Assembly: GCA_021776095.1 (NCBI GenBank)
Contig: JAJFGO010000110.1
Location: 1-44,841 of the forward strand
Source: Kiloniellaceae bacterium
GTDB taxonomy: Bacteria > Pseudomonadota > Alphaproteobacteria > Kiloniellales > J153
Length of the DNA stretch: 44,841 bases
Reading direction: 5' to 3'
A program made the translations under genes and the position numbers. Positions 14,379 through 22,453 of this stretch are shown here, piece by piece. The first letter of the stretch is position 1, and each line of letters starts with the position of its first letter. A model generated the notes under the pieces. That model worked only from the letters and a program-made list of their open reading frames with translations. It was not told the origin of the DNA and searched no databases.

Positions 14379-16364
14379 ATGACCCAAGGCCGGGCGCCGA
14401 CGCCCCTCGTCGAGGACGCCGGCAACCGCCGAGAATTCGGCGCGTTGGCCCGCACCACCGTCATCGTCGGCACCCTGGCCGCCATCGCAATCTCGATCCA
14501 CCAGCTTTTCAATCTGCAACTTTTCGGCCTCGTGGTGTTGGAGGGCCGCTATCTCTATATTCTGGGCGGGATCTTCCTGGCCCTGACCTTCCTTTGTTTT
14601 CGCGGCACGGCACGCGGGCATCGCGGCGTGCCCTGGTGGGACGCGCTTTTGGCGCTAGTCGCGGCGATCGGCTGCGGCTACTTCGCCTGGACCGCGGATA
14701 TCAGCCTCGAACTGGGTTGGGAGTACGCGCCGCCGGAGGTGGCGCAATGGGTGTCGGTCCTGATGTGGCTGTTGATCCTCGAGGCGACGCGGCGCGCCGG
14801 CGGCACCACGATCTTTGTGATCGTCCTGGTGTTTTCGCTCTACCCGACTTTCGCGGACAAGCTGCCGGGCCCGATCTCCGGCTTCGCGCAGCCGTTCTGG
14901 GACGCGATTCCCTATCACATGATCTCCTCGGAAAGTTCGTTCGGGATTCCGATGCGCGCCTTCGGCAATCTGGTGATCGGTTTCATCCTGTTCGGCGCCG
15001 TGTTGCAGCGTACCGGCGGCGGTCAGTTTTTCAACGACTTGGCGCTCGCCTTGGTCGGCAAGTATCGCGGCGGCGCGGCCAAGGTCGCGATCTTCGCCAG
15101 CGGCTTCATGGGCTCCATGTCCGGTTCAGTCATATCCAATGTGCTGACCACCGGCTCGGTCTCGATCCCGGCCATGAAGCGCACCGGATTTTCCGCGCGT
15201 TACGCCGCCGCGACCGAGGCCTGCGCCTCGACCGGCGGGGTGCTGATGCCGCCGATCATGGGCGCGACCGCCTTCGTCATGGCCTCGTTCCTGTCGCGCC
15301 CCTATATCGAGATCGCGCTCGCCGCGGCGATTCCATCCCTGCTGTATTATTTCGGCTTGTTCGCGCAGATTGATGCCTATGCCGCGCGGCGCGGCCTCAA
15401 GGGCTTGGAGCCTCACGAGGTGCCGTCTTTGCGGGGCGCCATGCGGGAGGGTTGGATATACCTCTTCGTTTTCGCCCTGTTGATTTTCATGATGGTTGCC
15501 CTTCGCCAGGATACGCTGGCGCCGTTCTATGCCACCGGCCTGTTGCTGGTCATCAATCAGCTGGTCAAGAAATACCGCTTCACTTGGCGTACGGCTGGCG
15601 ACCTGGTGGTCGCGGTCGGCCGCGCCTTGGCGGAGTTGGTCGCCGTCCTGATCGGCGTCGGTCTGATCGTGGGCGCGTTCTCGGCGACCGGTTTGGCTGG
15701 GACCTTGGTCAACGACCTGATCTTCCTGGCCGGCGGCTCGACCGTCATGTTGCTGATCATGGGCGCGATCACCGCCTTCATCTTCGGCATGGGGATGACG
15801 GTTACCGCCTGTTACATCTTCTTGGCCGTGGTCCTGGCCCCCGCCTTGGTGCAGGCCGGTCTGAACACCTTGGCGGTGCATCTCTTCATTCTCTATTGGG
15901 GCATGGTCAGCTACATCACGCCGCCGGTCGCGCTGGGCGCCTTCGCGGCGGCTACCATGGCCAATACCGGCGCGCTCAAGGTCGGGCTCGAGGCCATGCG
16001 CTTAGGCGGCGTGATTTACATCGCGCCCTTCTTCTTCGTGCTCAATCCGGCACTGGTCGGCGAAGCCGGCACGGCCGAGGTCATGGCCGCCTTGGTGACC
16101 GCCTTGATCGGGGTGTGGTTCATAAGCGCCGCCTTGCAAGGGCATCTCAGCTTCATCGGCGGTTTCGATGACCGCTTGGCCGGTTGGCTCATGCGGGGCG
16201 TATTGCTGGCGGCCGGATTGTGTTTCGCCTATCCCGGCGGTGGCGGGACCGGTCTTTCCCATTGGGCCTTTAGCGCCATCGGATTGGTTCTCGCCGTGCC
16301 GTCCTTTCTCTATGCCAGGCGCTTCGCTCAGCGCGAAGCCGCCGCGCTCACAGATAATCTTTGA
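14379..16364 (+). CDS. TRAP transporter fused permease (4TM/12TM)
   Basis: The 661-aa integral membrane protein combines the small DctQ-like and large DctM-like TRAP subunits, as usual for TAXI systems. The N-terminal part (about 20-150) has four hydrophobic segments; the remainder carries the large-subunit segments. Conserved stretches include GSVISNVLTTGSVSIPAMKRTGFSA, GGVLMPPIMGATAFVMASFL and MVSYITPPVALGAFAAATMA, which line the substrate and Na+ path. It works with the TAXI protein encoded upstream as a sodium-coupled secondary importer. Its last 17 bp overlap the 3' end of the convergent acyl-CoA synthetase gene. The ribosome-binding site is weak (AGAGCGAAAA). Confidence 0.92.
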   Translation: MTQGRAPTPLVEDAGNRREFGALARTTVIVGTLAAIAISIHQLFNLQLFGLVVLEGRYLYILGGIFLALTFLCFRGTARGHRGVPWWDALLALVAAIGCGYFAWTADISLELGWEYAPPEVAQWVSVLMWLLILEATRRAGGTTIFVIVLVFSLYPTFADKLPGPISGFAQPFWDAIPYHMISSESSFGIPMRAFGNLVIGFILFGAVLQRTGGGQFFNDLALALVGKYRGGAAKVAIFASGFMGSMSGSVISNVLTTGSVSIPAMKRTGFSARYAAATEACASTGGVLMPPIMGATAFVMASFLSRPYIEIALAAAIPSLLYYFGLFAQIDAYAARRGLKGLEPHEVPSLRGAMREGWIYLFVFALLIFMMVALRQDTLAPFYATGLLLVINQLVKKYRFTWRTAGDLVVAVGRALAELVAVLIGVGLIVGAFSATGLAGTLVNDLIFLAGGSTVMLLIMGAITAFIFGMGMTVTACYIFLAVVLAPALVQAGLNTLAVHLFILYWGMVSYITPPVALGAFAAATMANTGALKVGLEAMRLGGVIYIAPFFFVLNPALVGEAGTAEVMAALVTALIGVWFISAALQGHLSFIGGFDDRLAGWLMRGVLLAAGLCFAYPGGGGTGLSHWAFSAIGLVLAVPSFLYARRFAQREAAALTDNL

Positions 16365-17904
16365 GCTTGTTCTTCAGGATCTTGCCGGTGGGCGCCGCCG
16401 GCAACTCCGCCATCACGCGGTAGTCGCTCGGCCGCTTGTAGGGGGCCAGGCATCCGGCGGCATGGGCCCGCAGGCCGGCCAGGTCGATTTCGCGGCCGGG
16501 CCTGGGTTGCAGGAAGGCGACAACTTCCTCGTTGCCGTCCTCGGTCTTGCGCCCGATAACGGCCGCCATGGCGACATCGGGATGGGCGCTTAGCACGCCT
16601 TCCACCTCCGGCGGATAAACATTGAAGCCGGAGCGGATGATGAGTTCCTTGACCCGGCCTTCCACATAAAGCCGCCCCTGCGCGTCCAGGCGGCCCAGAT
16701 CGCCGGACTTGAAGAATCCGTCCGGCGTCATCCGCGCCGCGGTATCTTCCGGCGCCCGGTAATAGCCCGTCATGACCAAGCGGCCGCGAATTTCGATCTC
16801 GCCGACCTCATCGGGCGCGGCCGGGGTTCCATCCGGCCGGGCGATTCGCAGGGTGACGCCAGGCAGGGCCGGGCCGGTGCTTTGATCCGTGGCCGGGGCC
16901 TCGATCCGGGTCGTGGTCGCCGTCGGCGAGGTTTCGGTCAGGCCGTAGCCGTTGTGTAGCGGCAGCCCCCACAGCGCTTCGACCCGGGACTTGAGCGCCG
17001 GGTCGAGGGGCGCGCCGCCGGCCGAGATGTAGCGTAAGCGCGGCGCCGGCAGACCGCCGCGCGATTGGGCCAAGGCGGCCAGGCGCGCGTACATTTGCGG
17101 GACGCCTTGAAATACCGTGATGCCGTCTTTGGCCAGTGCGCGGGCCACGGCGTCGACGTCGAAACGCGGCACCAAATCCAGGCGCGCGCCCTGATATAGC
17201 GTGCCGTTCAGGACCGAGGCCAAGCCGAAGACGTGGCTGATCGGCAGCACCGCGTAAATCCGGTCGGACGGTGTCAGGCACCGCAGCTCGGAACTGCGGC
17301 CGGCGATAAACATGAGATTGTCGTGACTCAGCATGACGCCCTTGGGCGCACCGGTGGTGCCGGTCGTATAGATCAGCGCCGCGACCTGCCGCACCGCATC
17401 TTGCGACACGGCCTCGGGCGCGCCGGGCGCGGGGCCTTCGGCTAGACGCGCGCCAAACTTGTCGAGCGTCCCGCCCGCTGCCGCGTGCCAGCGCACGCCA
17501 TGGGCGGAGGCATCGCGCGAGGCGCCGTCGGTCGTGACGATCAGGCGCGGCGTGCAATGCGCGACAATCGCCTCGACCTCTGGGGCCGATAGCCTGGCAT
17601 TGAGGGGAACCGCCCAGGCGCGCAACCTCTGCGCCGCGAAGATCGCCAAGGCGGCCGCGATCGAATTCTCGCACAGGATCAGCAGGCGGTCGCCGGCCGC
17701 GAGGCCGCGTGTCGAAAACGCGTCGGCCGTGGCCCCGATCGCCACTTCCAGGGCGCCGTAGCTCAGGCAGCCGTTTGCATCCGCGATCGCCACGGCGTCC
17801 GGCTGGCGTTCGGCCCAATAGGCGATGCTGTCGCCGCACCAGGCGAAGCGATCGCAAGGCAAGGCGGCGGCTCCCGGCGGTTCGTCTCTCAAATCGCGTT
17901 CCAT
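16348..17904 (-). CDS. AMP-forming acyl-CoA synthetase
   Basis: The 518-aa adenylating enzyme carries the ANL-family motifs: P-loop YTTGTTGAPKG (179-189), NGYGLTETSPT, the SGDLGRLDAQG hinge, GRVKELIIRSGFNVYP, and the C-terminal PTGKILKNKL with catalytic Lys508. It converts a carboxylic acid, ATP and CoA to acyl-CoA, AMP and pyrophosphate. It follows a polytopic membrane protein gene by 28 bp on the same strand, suggesting uptake and activation of one acid. The start lacks a clear ribosome-binding site; translation may couple to the upstream gene. It differs mechanistically from the ADP-forming ligase at 5928, so the window has two acid-activation routes. The substrate is unknown. Confidence 0.9.
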   Translation of the reverse strand: MERDLRDEPPGAAALPCDRFAWCGDSIAYWAERQPDAVAIADANGCLSYGALEVAIGATADAFSTRGLAAGDRLLILCENSIAAALAIFAAQRLRAWAVPLNARLSAPEVEAIVAHCTPRLIVTTDGASRDASAHGVRWHAAAGGTLDKFGARLAEGPAPGAPEAVSQDAVRQVAALIYTTGTTGAPKGVMLSHDNLMFIAGRSSELRCLTPSDRIYAVLPISHVFGLASVLNGTLYQGARLDLVPRFDVDAVARALAKDGITVFQGVPQMYARLAALAQSRGGLPAPRLRYISAGGAPLDPALKSRVEALWGLPLHNGYGLTETSPTATTTRIEAPATDQSTGPALPGVTLRIARPDGTPAAPDEVGEIEIRGRLVMTGYYRAPEDTAARMTPDGFFKSGDLGRLDAQGRLYVEGRVKELIIRSGFNVYPPEVEGVLSAHPDVAMAAVIGRKTEDGNEEVVAFLQPRPGREIDLAGLRAHAAGCLAPYKRPSDYRVMAELPAAPTGKILKNKLKDYL

Positions 17905-17932
17905 TTACAAAATTCGGTTTTGATCTGCGAAA

Positions 17933-19384
17933 CTACCACAACCGCGTGAGCAGCGTGAATACAACCGCGAGCAGGCCGTAGGCCAGCAGCGAGTAGCGCA
18001 GGTTCCAGCGCCAGGTCAGCTCAATGGTGGTGCGCCCGGTGACCCGGGCCATGATCAAGGCACCGGCCGCGTTGGGCGCGGACGTCATGGTAATGGCCCA
18101 TCCGCACGACAGCGCAAAGGCGGTCAAGGTCATGTCGGCCGGCGGTGTCGGTAGGGCCGAAATGATGGAACCTACGAACACCACCATCATGATCGGGCTA
18201 AGGGCGAATTGCGCGGCCAGGACTATGATGAGGGGCAGGGCGATCAGGAAAAGCGCCGGCTCTGGGTGGAGTGCGGCGGCCCAAACGGCGGCGGTTTCGC
18301 CCGGCACCAGCGCGGCGGCCGCAACACCGATGAAGCCGGAGGCACCCAGGGTCGCGCACTCCCGCGCGCCGCTTGGGACCGCGTGGCCGGCGACATCCTT
18401 GAGGTCCCGGCCGGCGCGCCGGAGCGCGCTAGCCACACCGGCGCGCGCGTGTTGCAAAAGGGTCCAGGTTATCAATCCTAAGATGCCGGTCAGCATCAGG
18501 GCCTGAACCGTCGAAACCTCGGCCGCCCATCGGATCGCCAGCATGCCGCCGATCAGCAGTCCGCAGATGCCGGCCAAATTGAGCGCCGCGCCGCGCGGCA
18601 GGGGCATGGCGGACTGGGTCAGGCGGCCGCTGGAGCGCAAGCGGGCCCCGGTGGAGCGCCAAGTCGCGTAGTCTTCGCCCCAAGCCAAGGCAATCATGAG
18701 TAAGGTTGTTGTCAGGCCCAGGCCGAGGAGCACCGCACCGTCGATGCCGGGCAGGGTTTCGGCCAGAAGCGCTTGGGTAACCGTGGTCGGCGCCCAAACC
18801 ACGACCCAGGAAAAGCCGCGCAGCAACGCCGAAAGCTGCCGTTGCTCGCGGATCCTGGCGATCTCCGGATCCGGCGTGGTCTCACGAACCCCTCTTTGGA
18901 TCAAGGGTGCCAGAAGGCTGATAGACCCGAAATTCAGGAGCACGGCGAAGGCGTGGCCGCCCAGCAGGACAGCCAGGTTGCGCCGCTTGGGCGGCTGACG
19001 GGTCAGGTAGGCGCCGACATCGCGAATCGCAGCGGAGCGCACGGCGGCTTCGCGCAGGAGGCCCATGGTCTGTAGGAAAGCGACCAGGAACGCGGCCTGA
19101 TCCAGGGACCGCCAAAAGGCGCCGGGGTTGCCCTGCCACACCAAGCCGGTCGCCAGGGTCAGGCACACGGCGAGCAGTAATCTCTCGCGCAATCCCAAGC
19201 CTGAGATCGCGACTGCGTAGAACGCCAAAGTCGCGCCGCGCGCCAGCAGTTGGGCCGGGGCGGAGCCGCTATAGAGATAGACAAGCTCAAAGGCGATCAA
19301 CGCCAGGAGGCTCAACGCGACCGCTTGCCTTTGCCAGTTGGCGGCAAAGAGGTGTGCAGGCGCCGGAGCGCACTTCGAGACCAC
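17933..19384 (-). CDS. Polytopic membrane protein, possible ion-transporter-superfamily permease
   Basis: The 483-aa protein has about 12 hydrophobic segments across its whole length and no soluble domain. Two segments resemble the inverted hairpin repeats of ion-transporter-superfamily anion permeases: FGSISLLAPLIQRGVRE with WVVVWAPTTVTQALLAE, and ALSPIMMVVFVGSIISALP with TMTSAPNAAGALIMARVTG. I do not recognise a characterised family. It reads from a GTG at 19384, the only reasonable start, with a poor ribosome-binding site. It precedes an acyl-CoA synthetase gene by 28 bp and is divergent from an IclR regulator gene, so uptake of an organic acid activated by that synthetase is a fair guess. 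Efflux or ion antiport is not excluded. Confidence 0.75.
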   Translation of the reverse strand: MVSKCAPAPAHLFAANWQRQAVALSLLALIAFELVYLYSGSAPAQLLARGATLAFYAVAISGLGLRERLLLAVCLTLATGLVWQGNPGAFWRSLDQAAFLVAFLQTMGLLREAAVRSAAIRDVGAYLTRQPPKRRNLAVLLGGHAFAVLLNFGSISLLAPLIQRGVRETTPDPEIARIREQRQLSALLRGFSWVVVWAPTTVTQALLAETLPGIDGAVLLGLGLTTTLLMIALAWGEDYATWRSTGARLRSSGRLTQSAMPLPRGAALNLAGICGLLIGGMLAIRWAAEVSTVQALMLTGILGLITWTLLQHARAGVASALRRAGRDLKDVAGHAVPSGARECATLGASGFIGVAAAALVPGETAAVWAAALHPEPALFLIALPLIIVLAAQFALSPIMMVVFVGSIISALPTPPADMTLTAFALSCGWAITMTSAPNAAGALIMARVTGRTTIELTWRWNLRYSLLAYGLLAVVFTLLTRLW

Positions 19385-19392
19385 GATGGGAG

Positions 19393-19407
19393 TTCCGCAC
19401 AGCGAAA
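19393..19407. promoter_or_regulatory. Candidate IclR autoregulatory operator
   Basis: TTCCGCACAGCGAAA is a 6-3-6 palindrome with one mismatch, in the 73-bp gap between the divergent membrane-protein (start 19384) and IclR (start 19458) genes. It resembles TTTCGCCAGGCGAAA at 10386. IclR regulators often repress their own promoter from such sites. Assignment rests on position and similarity only. Confidence 0.45.
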
Positions 19408-19457
19408 GATACTTTTACAAACTTGCGCCCGATCCGGCCGCAAGGCAAGCTGGCGAC

Positions 19458-20291
19458 ATGACCAGACGTAAGCTGGAAACCGCCGCGTCGCGGGCTACCG
19501 ACCCAGGCGTTTCCCCCGATACCCAGGATCGGCAGTTCGTGACCTCGCTCGCGCGCGGGCTCGAGGTCCTGCGGGCCTTCGGTCCGGGCGAGGCGACGCT
19601 TGGCAATCAAGAGATCGCGGAGCGCACGGGCCTGTCCAAGCCGACCATTTCGCGCTTGACCCATACCCTGGTCGATCTCGGCTATTTAAGCTATTCGGCG
19701 CGCAACGGGCGCTATCAACTGGGTCCCGGCGTTCTCGCCCTGGGCTACGCCATGATCGCCGGGTTGGAGGTGCGGGAGCGCGCCCGGCCCATGTTGGAGG
19801 ATTTGGCGGCGTCGGCCAATGTGACCGTCGCAATCGGCGAACGCGATCGTTTGAACATTGTCTATCTGGATTGTTGCCGGGGGTCGCAGACCGTGGCGCT
19901 GAGCCTTAATGTCGGGTCGCGGATCCCGCTGGGCTCCACGGCCTTGGGCCGGGCGATCCTGGCCAAGCTGCCGGCGGGCGAGCGCGAATACCTACTGCGC
20001 GCCATGCGCGAACGCATGCCCGAGGATTACCCGAAGATTGAGCACGGCGTCGAACAGGCGATCCGCGAGCTGGAAACTCAGGGCTTCTGTACGTCCTTCG
20101 GCGATTGGCGAAATGACGTCAATGCCGTCGGCGTCCCGGTCGCGTCCTTGGACGGGGAGCGGCTGTTCGGCCTGATCTGTGGCGGGCCGTCGTTCACGCT
20201 TTCGACCGAGACCCTGATGCAAGACCTGGGACCCCGGCTGGTCGAGATCGCCGGGCGCCTGAGCGCTCCCCGACAGGTGACCGCCGATTGA
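19458..20291 (+). CDS. IclR-family transcriptional regulator
   Basis: The 277-aa protein has an N-terminal winged helix-turn-helix (about 25-95: VTSLARGLEVLRAFGPGE, NQEIAERTGLSKPTISRLTHTLVDLGYL) and a C-terminal GAF-like effector domain (about 105-270: LDCCRGSQTVALSLNVGSRIPLGSTALGRAIL, FCTSFGDWRNDVNAVGVPV). I chose the ATG at 19458. Upstream starts at 19338 (TTG) and 19386 would overlap the divergent gene or the palindrome, and 277 aa is a normal IclR length. IclR members usually bind aromatic or short carboxylic acids and control adjacent catabolic genes. Here the divergent transporter-synthetase pair is the most direct target. Confidence 0.9.
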   Translation: MTRRKLETAASRATDPGVSPDTQDRQFVTSLARGLEVLRAFGPGEATLGNQEIAERTGLSKPTISRLTHTLVDLGYLSYSARNGRYQLGPGVLALGYAMIAGLEVRERARPMLEDLAASANVTVAIGERDRLNIVYLDCCRGSQTVALSLNVGSRIPLGSTALGRAILAKLPAGEREYLLRAMRERMPEDYPKIEHGVEQAIRELETQGFCTSFGDWRNDVNAVGVPVASLDGERLFGLICGGPSFTLSTETLMQDLGPRLVEIAGRLSAPRQVTAD

Positions 20292-20317
20292 CCCAGCGGT
20301 CCGGCCGCGGCGAGGCC

Positions 20318-20788
20318 CTATTCCGGCGTGAAATGCACCCGCGACAGCCATTCGGCGACCAGGGCCGGGCGCGCGCCGTGCTCGATCTCGACCGTGACCC
20401 CGTATTTCAAGGTCAACTCGCCGGCTGCGCGCGCCTCCGCCGCCAAGAGACGGAAGTGCGCACGGATCCGCGCCCCGGCCGGAACCGGCGCCAGAAAGCG
20501 GATCTTGTCGAAGCCGTAATTTACCCGCGCGCGCAGGCCCCGGGTTTGCGGCAGGACCGCGCGTGCCATGACCGGCAGCATCGATAGGGTGAGGAAGCCG
20601 TGTGCCACGGTGCCGCCATAGGGTGATTCGGCCTTGGCGCGCACCGGGTCGACATGAATGAACTGGTCGTCGCCGGTGACCTGTGCGAAGGCATCGATCA
20701 AGCCTTGATCCAGCGCGACCCAGGGCGACGTGCCCAACTCCTGCCCGATCAAGGCCATCCAATCCTGGGCCGCGATTTCCCGTGTCAC
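20318..20788 (-). CDS. MaoC-like (R)-hydratase / dehydratase
   Basis: The 156-aa hot-dog-fold protein carries the hydratase-2 signature: Asp40 and His45 in GDDQFIHVDP, then SPYGGTVAHGFLTLSMLP. It begins at a GTG preceded by GAGGGGGA. Single-domain MaoC/NodN-like proteins hydrate trans-2-enoyl-CoA to the (R)-3-hydroxy product as dimers. It converges on the IclR gene with a 26-bp gap and has no co-directional partner, so it is a single transcription unit. It would give the window a second stereochemical route beside the crotonase-type hydratase. Some relatives act on mesaconyl- or methylmalyl-type CoA esters, so the substrate stays open. Confidence 0.88.
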   Translation of the reverse strand: MTREIAAQDWMALIGQELGTSPWVALDQGLIDAFAQVTGDDQFIHVDPVRAKAESPYGGTVAHGFLTLSMLPVMARAVLPQTRGLRARVNYGFDKIRFLAPVPAGARIRAHFRLLAAEARAAGELTLKYGVTVEIEHGARPALVAEWLSRVHFTPE

Positions 20789-20885
20789 CGAAATCCCCCT
20801 CTTTAGCTGCCTAGCGGTTCGGCTGGGTTCAAGACTGGCGCGGGCACAATCGGTTCGCGATCGGGGCTATAAGGAGGAATGCTGG

Positions 20886-21107
20886 GTGCAGATTTCGCCC
20901 ATCCTTAGCGGGATCGATGCCGGCGGATCAAGCAACTTGGCTCTCGCCCGGTTCAACACGCCAAAGGGCCAGGCCTTTGACTTGCGTCAATTGCCCTTGG
21001 CCCACGCTGGCCTAGCATCCGGCAACGACATCTTTGCAGGCCCGAATTTGGCCGTGGGAAAAAGGTCGGTTAGACTGAATTCGGTGACACATGGCCTTGC
21101 GCATTAA
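20886..21107 (+). CDS. Possible 73-aa small protein, unrecognised
   Basis: A GTG at 20886 lies 8 nt after AAGGAGG (20871-20877), the best Shine-Dalgarno sequence in this part of the window, and opens a frame of 73 codons ending inside the first codons of the flavin transferase gene. The product starts VQISPILSGIDAGG and has no family I recognise. Third-position GC is about 66 percent, lower than in the confident genes, and an FNR-type box falls inside it, so it may not be a gene. An ATG at 20879 in another frame gives only nine codons. Confidence 0.25.
   Translation: MQISPILSGIDAGGSSNLALARFNTPKGQAFDLRQLPLAHAGLASGNDIFAGPNLAVGKRSVRLNSVTHGLAH
20977..20990. promoter_or_regulatory. FNR/FnrL-type box TTGA-N6-TCAA
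   Basis: TTGACTTGCGTCAA is a perfect TTGAC-N4-GTCAA dyad matching the FNR/FixK/FnrL consensus. Its centre is about 107 bp before the flavin transferase start. If it sits at -41.5, transcription would start near 21025 and leave a 66-nt leader. ApbE serves flavinylated anaerobic-respiration proteins, so oxygen control would make sense. The rest of 20789-21090 shows no other clear element. Confidence 0.5.
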
Positions 21108-22107
21108 TAAAACCGGTGTGAACCGGCGCCGCGCCCTGTCTCTATTCGCGGCGGCGGCGGGCTTGCCGATTCTGGGTCCCGGGCGCGCCTATGGGGCGGC
21201 CAGCGCCTTACGATGGCGGGGTACGGCCCTCGGCGCCCAGGCAAGCCTGACCCTCTACCATTGGGACCGGGCCGAGGCCCGGCGTTTGATCGGCCTGGCC
21301 TTGGCGGAACTCGCGCGCTTAGAGGCCATTTTCAGCCTGTATCGCCCCGATTCCGCCCTGACCCGGTTGAACCTGGACGGCGAATTGCGCGGCCCGCCGA
21401 TCGATTTGGTCCGCCTACTGGGTCAGGCCCGGCGTTGGAGCCAGCGCACCCAGGGAGCCTTCGATGTCACGGTGCAGCCGCTTTGGCGCCTTTTGGCCAT
21501 GCATTTTTCCCAGACTGGCGCCGATCCGGCAGGCCCGCCGGCCGAGGCGGTCGCCGCCGCCCGCGCTCTGATCGACTATCGCGGGGTCGAACTTGCGCCC
21601 GGCCGCATTGCTTTTGCCCGGCCAGGCATGGCGCTGACCCTGAACGGGATTGCCCAGGGCTACATCACCGATCGGGTGGCCGAGCTTTTGCGCGCCGAAG
21701 GCTTGAGCAATGTGTTGGTCGATCTGGGCGAGATCCAGGCGCTCGGCCACGGCGGCGCCGGGCGGCCTTGGCGCGTCGGCTTGGCCGATCCAGGGGCGCC
21801 GGGTACCGTGCTCGATACCCTCCAGGTTACCGACCGGGCCGTCGCAACCTCGGCCGCGACGGGGCCCGTGCTGGACCCGCGCGGGCGGACCGGGCACATC
21901 CTCAATCCTCCCATGGGCGTGACCGGGACGGGTTTCGTGTCCGCCACGGTCGTGGCGCGCTGGGCCGCCGATGCGGACGCGCTTTCGACCGCCCTGGTAT
22001 CCGATGCCGGGGTCGTAGACGCGTTGCCGGAGATGCGACACCTGGAAATCGACCGGGTGATCGGTCTGGACCGCAATCGCGCTCTACGGCGCTTCAATTT
22101 AGCGTGA
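21091..22107 (+). CDS. apbE: FAD:protein FMN transferase, exported
   Basis: The 338-aa protein begins with a twin-arginine-like signal (NRRRALSLFAAAAGL at 11-25, cleavage near AYGA). The ApbE fold follows: FSLYRPDSALTRLN, GAFDVTVQPLW, ALTLNGIAQGYITDRVAELL with the FAD-contacting segment, VLVDLGEIQALG and AVATSAATG. Enzymes of this family move FMN from FAD onto a Ser/Thr of periplasmic or membrane proteins such as RnfG, NqrC, NosR or flavocytochromes, with Mg2+. No such client, Rnf/Nqr or Nos gene lies within the window, so it is an orphan here. The ribosome-binding site is weak. An FNR-type box lies upstream. Confidence 0.92.
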   Translation: MALRINKTGVNRRRALSLFAAAAGLPILGPGRAYGAASALRWRGTALGAQASLTLYHWDRAEARRLIGLALAELARLEAIFSLYRPDSALTRLNLDGELRGPPIDLVRLLGQARRWSQRTQGAFDVTVQPLWRLLAMHFSQTGADPAGPPAEAVAAARALIDYRGVELAPGRIAFARPGMALTLNGIAQGYITDRVAELLRAEGLSNVLVDLGEIQALGHGGAGRPWRVGLADPGAPGTVLDTLQVTDRAVATSAATGPVLDPRGRTGHILNPPMGVTGTGFVSATVVARWAADADALSTALVSDAGVVDALPEMRHLEIDRVIGLDRNRALRRFNLA

Positions 22108-22453
22108 AATCCCAGGCTGGGCCGGCATAACCGCCGGCAAGAGGGTGGCACCGCACAACCGGCGGTCGGTGGCGAAATGACCTCACCCGACCATATCTAA
22201 GCAGCCTTCGAACCTGCCGTGCGGGCTAGAAATATTGCGCTGCAATATATTTGAGTGCTGCGAAAGTATTACTAAGCGGTACGCGATGAAGTTGTGCTTG
22301 GATTAAAGGCGTACATCGCCTTGCGAAGTAACCCGCTTCCACCTAGTGTATGGCCAACGGTGGCCCTGAATGCCGCCGGAACTTCTGTGCTGTGGTCTCA
22401 TAGCGTCGCGGATAGGCCGCGTGTTTGGACCGGGCAATGACAGGGAGCACACG
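22108..22453. promoter_or_regulatory. Intergenic leader of the oligopeptide operon
   Basis: No gene is seen. GCCGGC at 22121-22126 pairs with 22133-22138 as a small stem after apbE. ATATTGC-GCT-GCAATAT at 22232-22248 is a perfect 7-3-7 palindrome in an AT-richer stretch and is the best operator candidate for the downstream ABC operon. AAGGCG/CGCCTT at 22306-22322 forms another small hairpin in the leader. AGGGAG at 22442-22447 is the ribosome-binding site for the binding-protein gene at 22454. Confidence 0.45.

Noticed and set aside
17908-17922. CAAAA-TTCGG-TTTTG dyad just upstream of the acyl-CoA synthetase gene
   Set aside because: It lies in a 28-bp gap between co-transcribed genes, so an operator role is unlikely and short AT dyads are common.
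19338-19457. Longer IclR start at TTG 19338 or ATG 19386
   Set aside because: Would overlap the divergent gene start or its control palindrome and adds residues outside the family profile.
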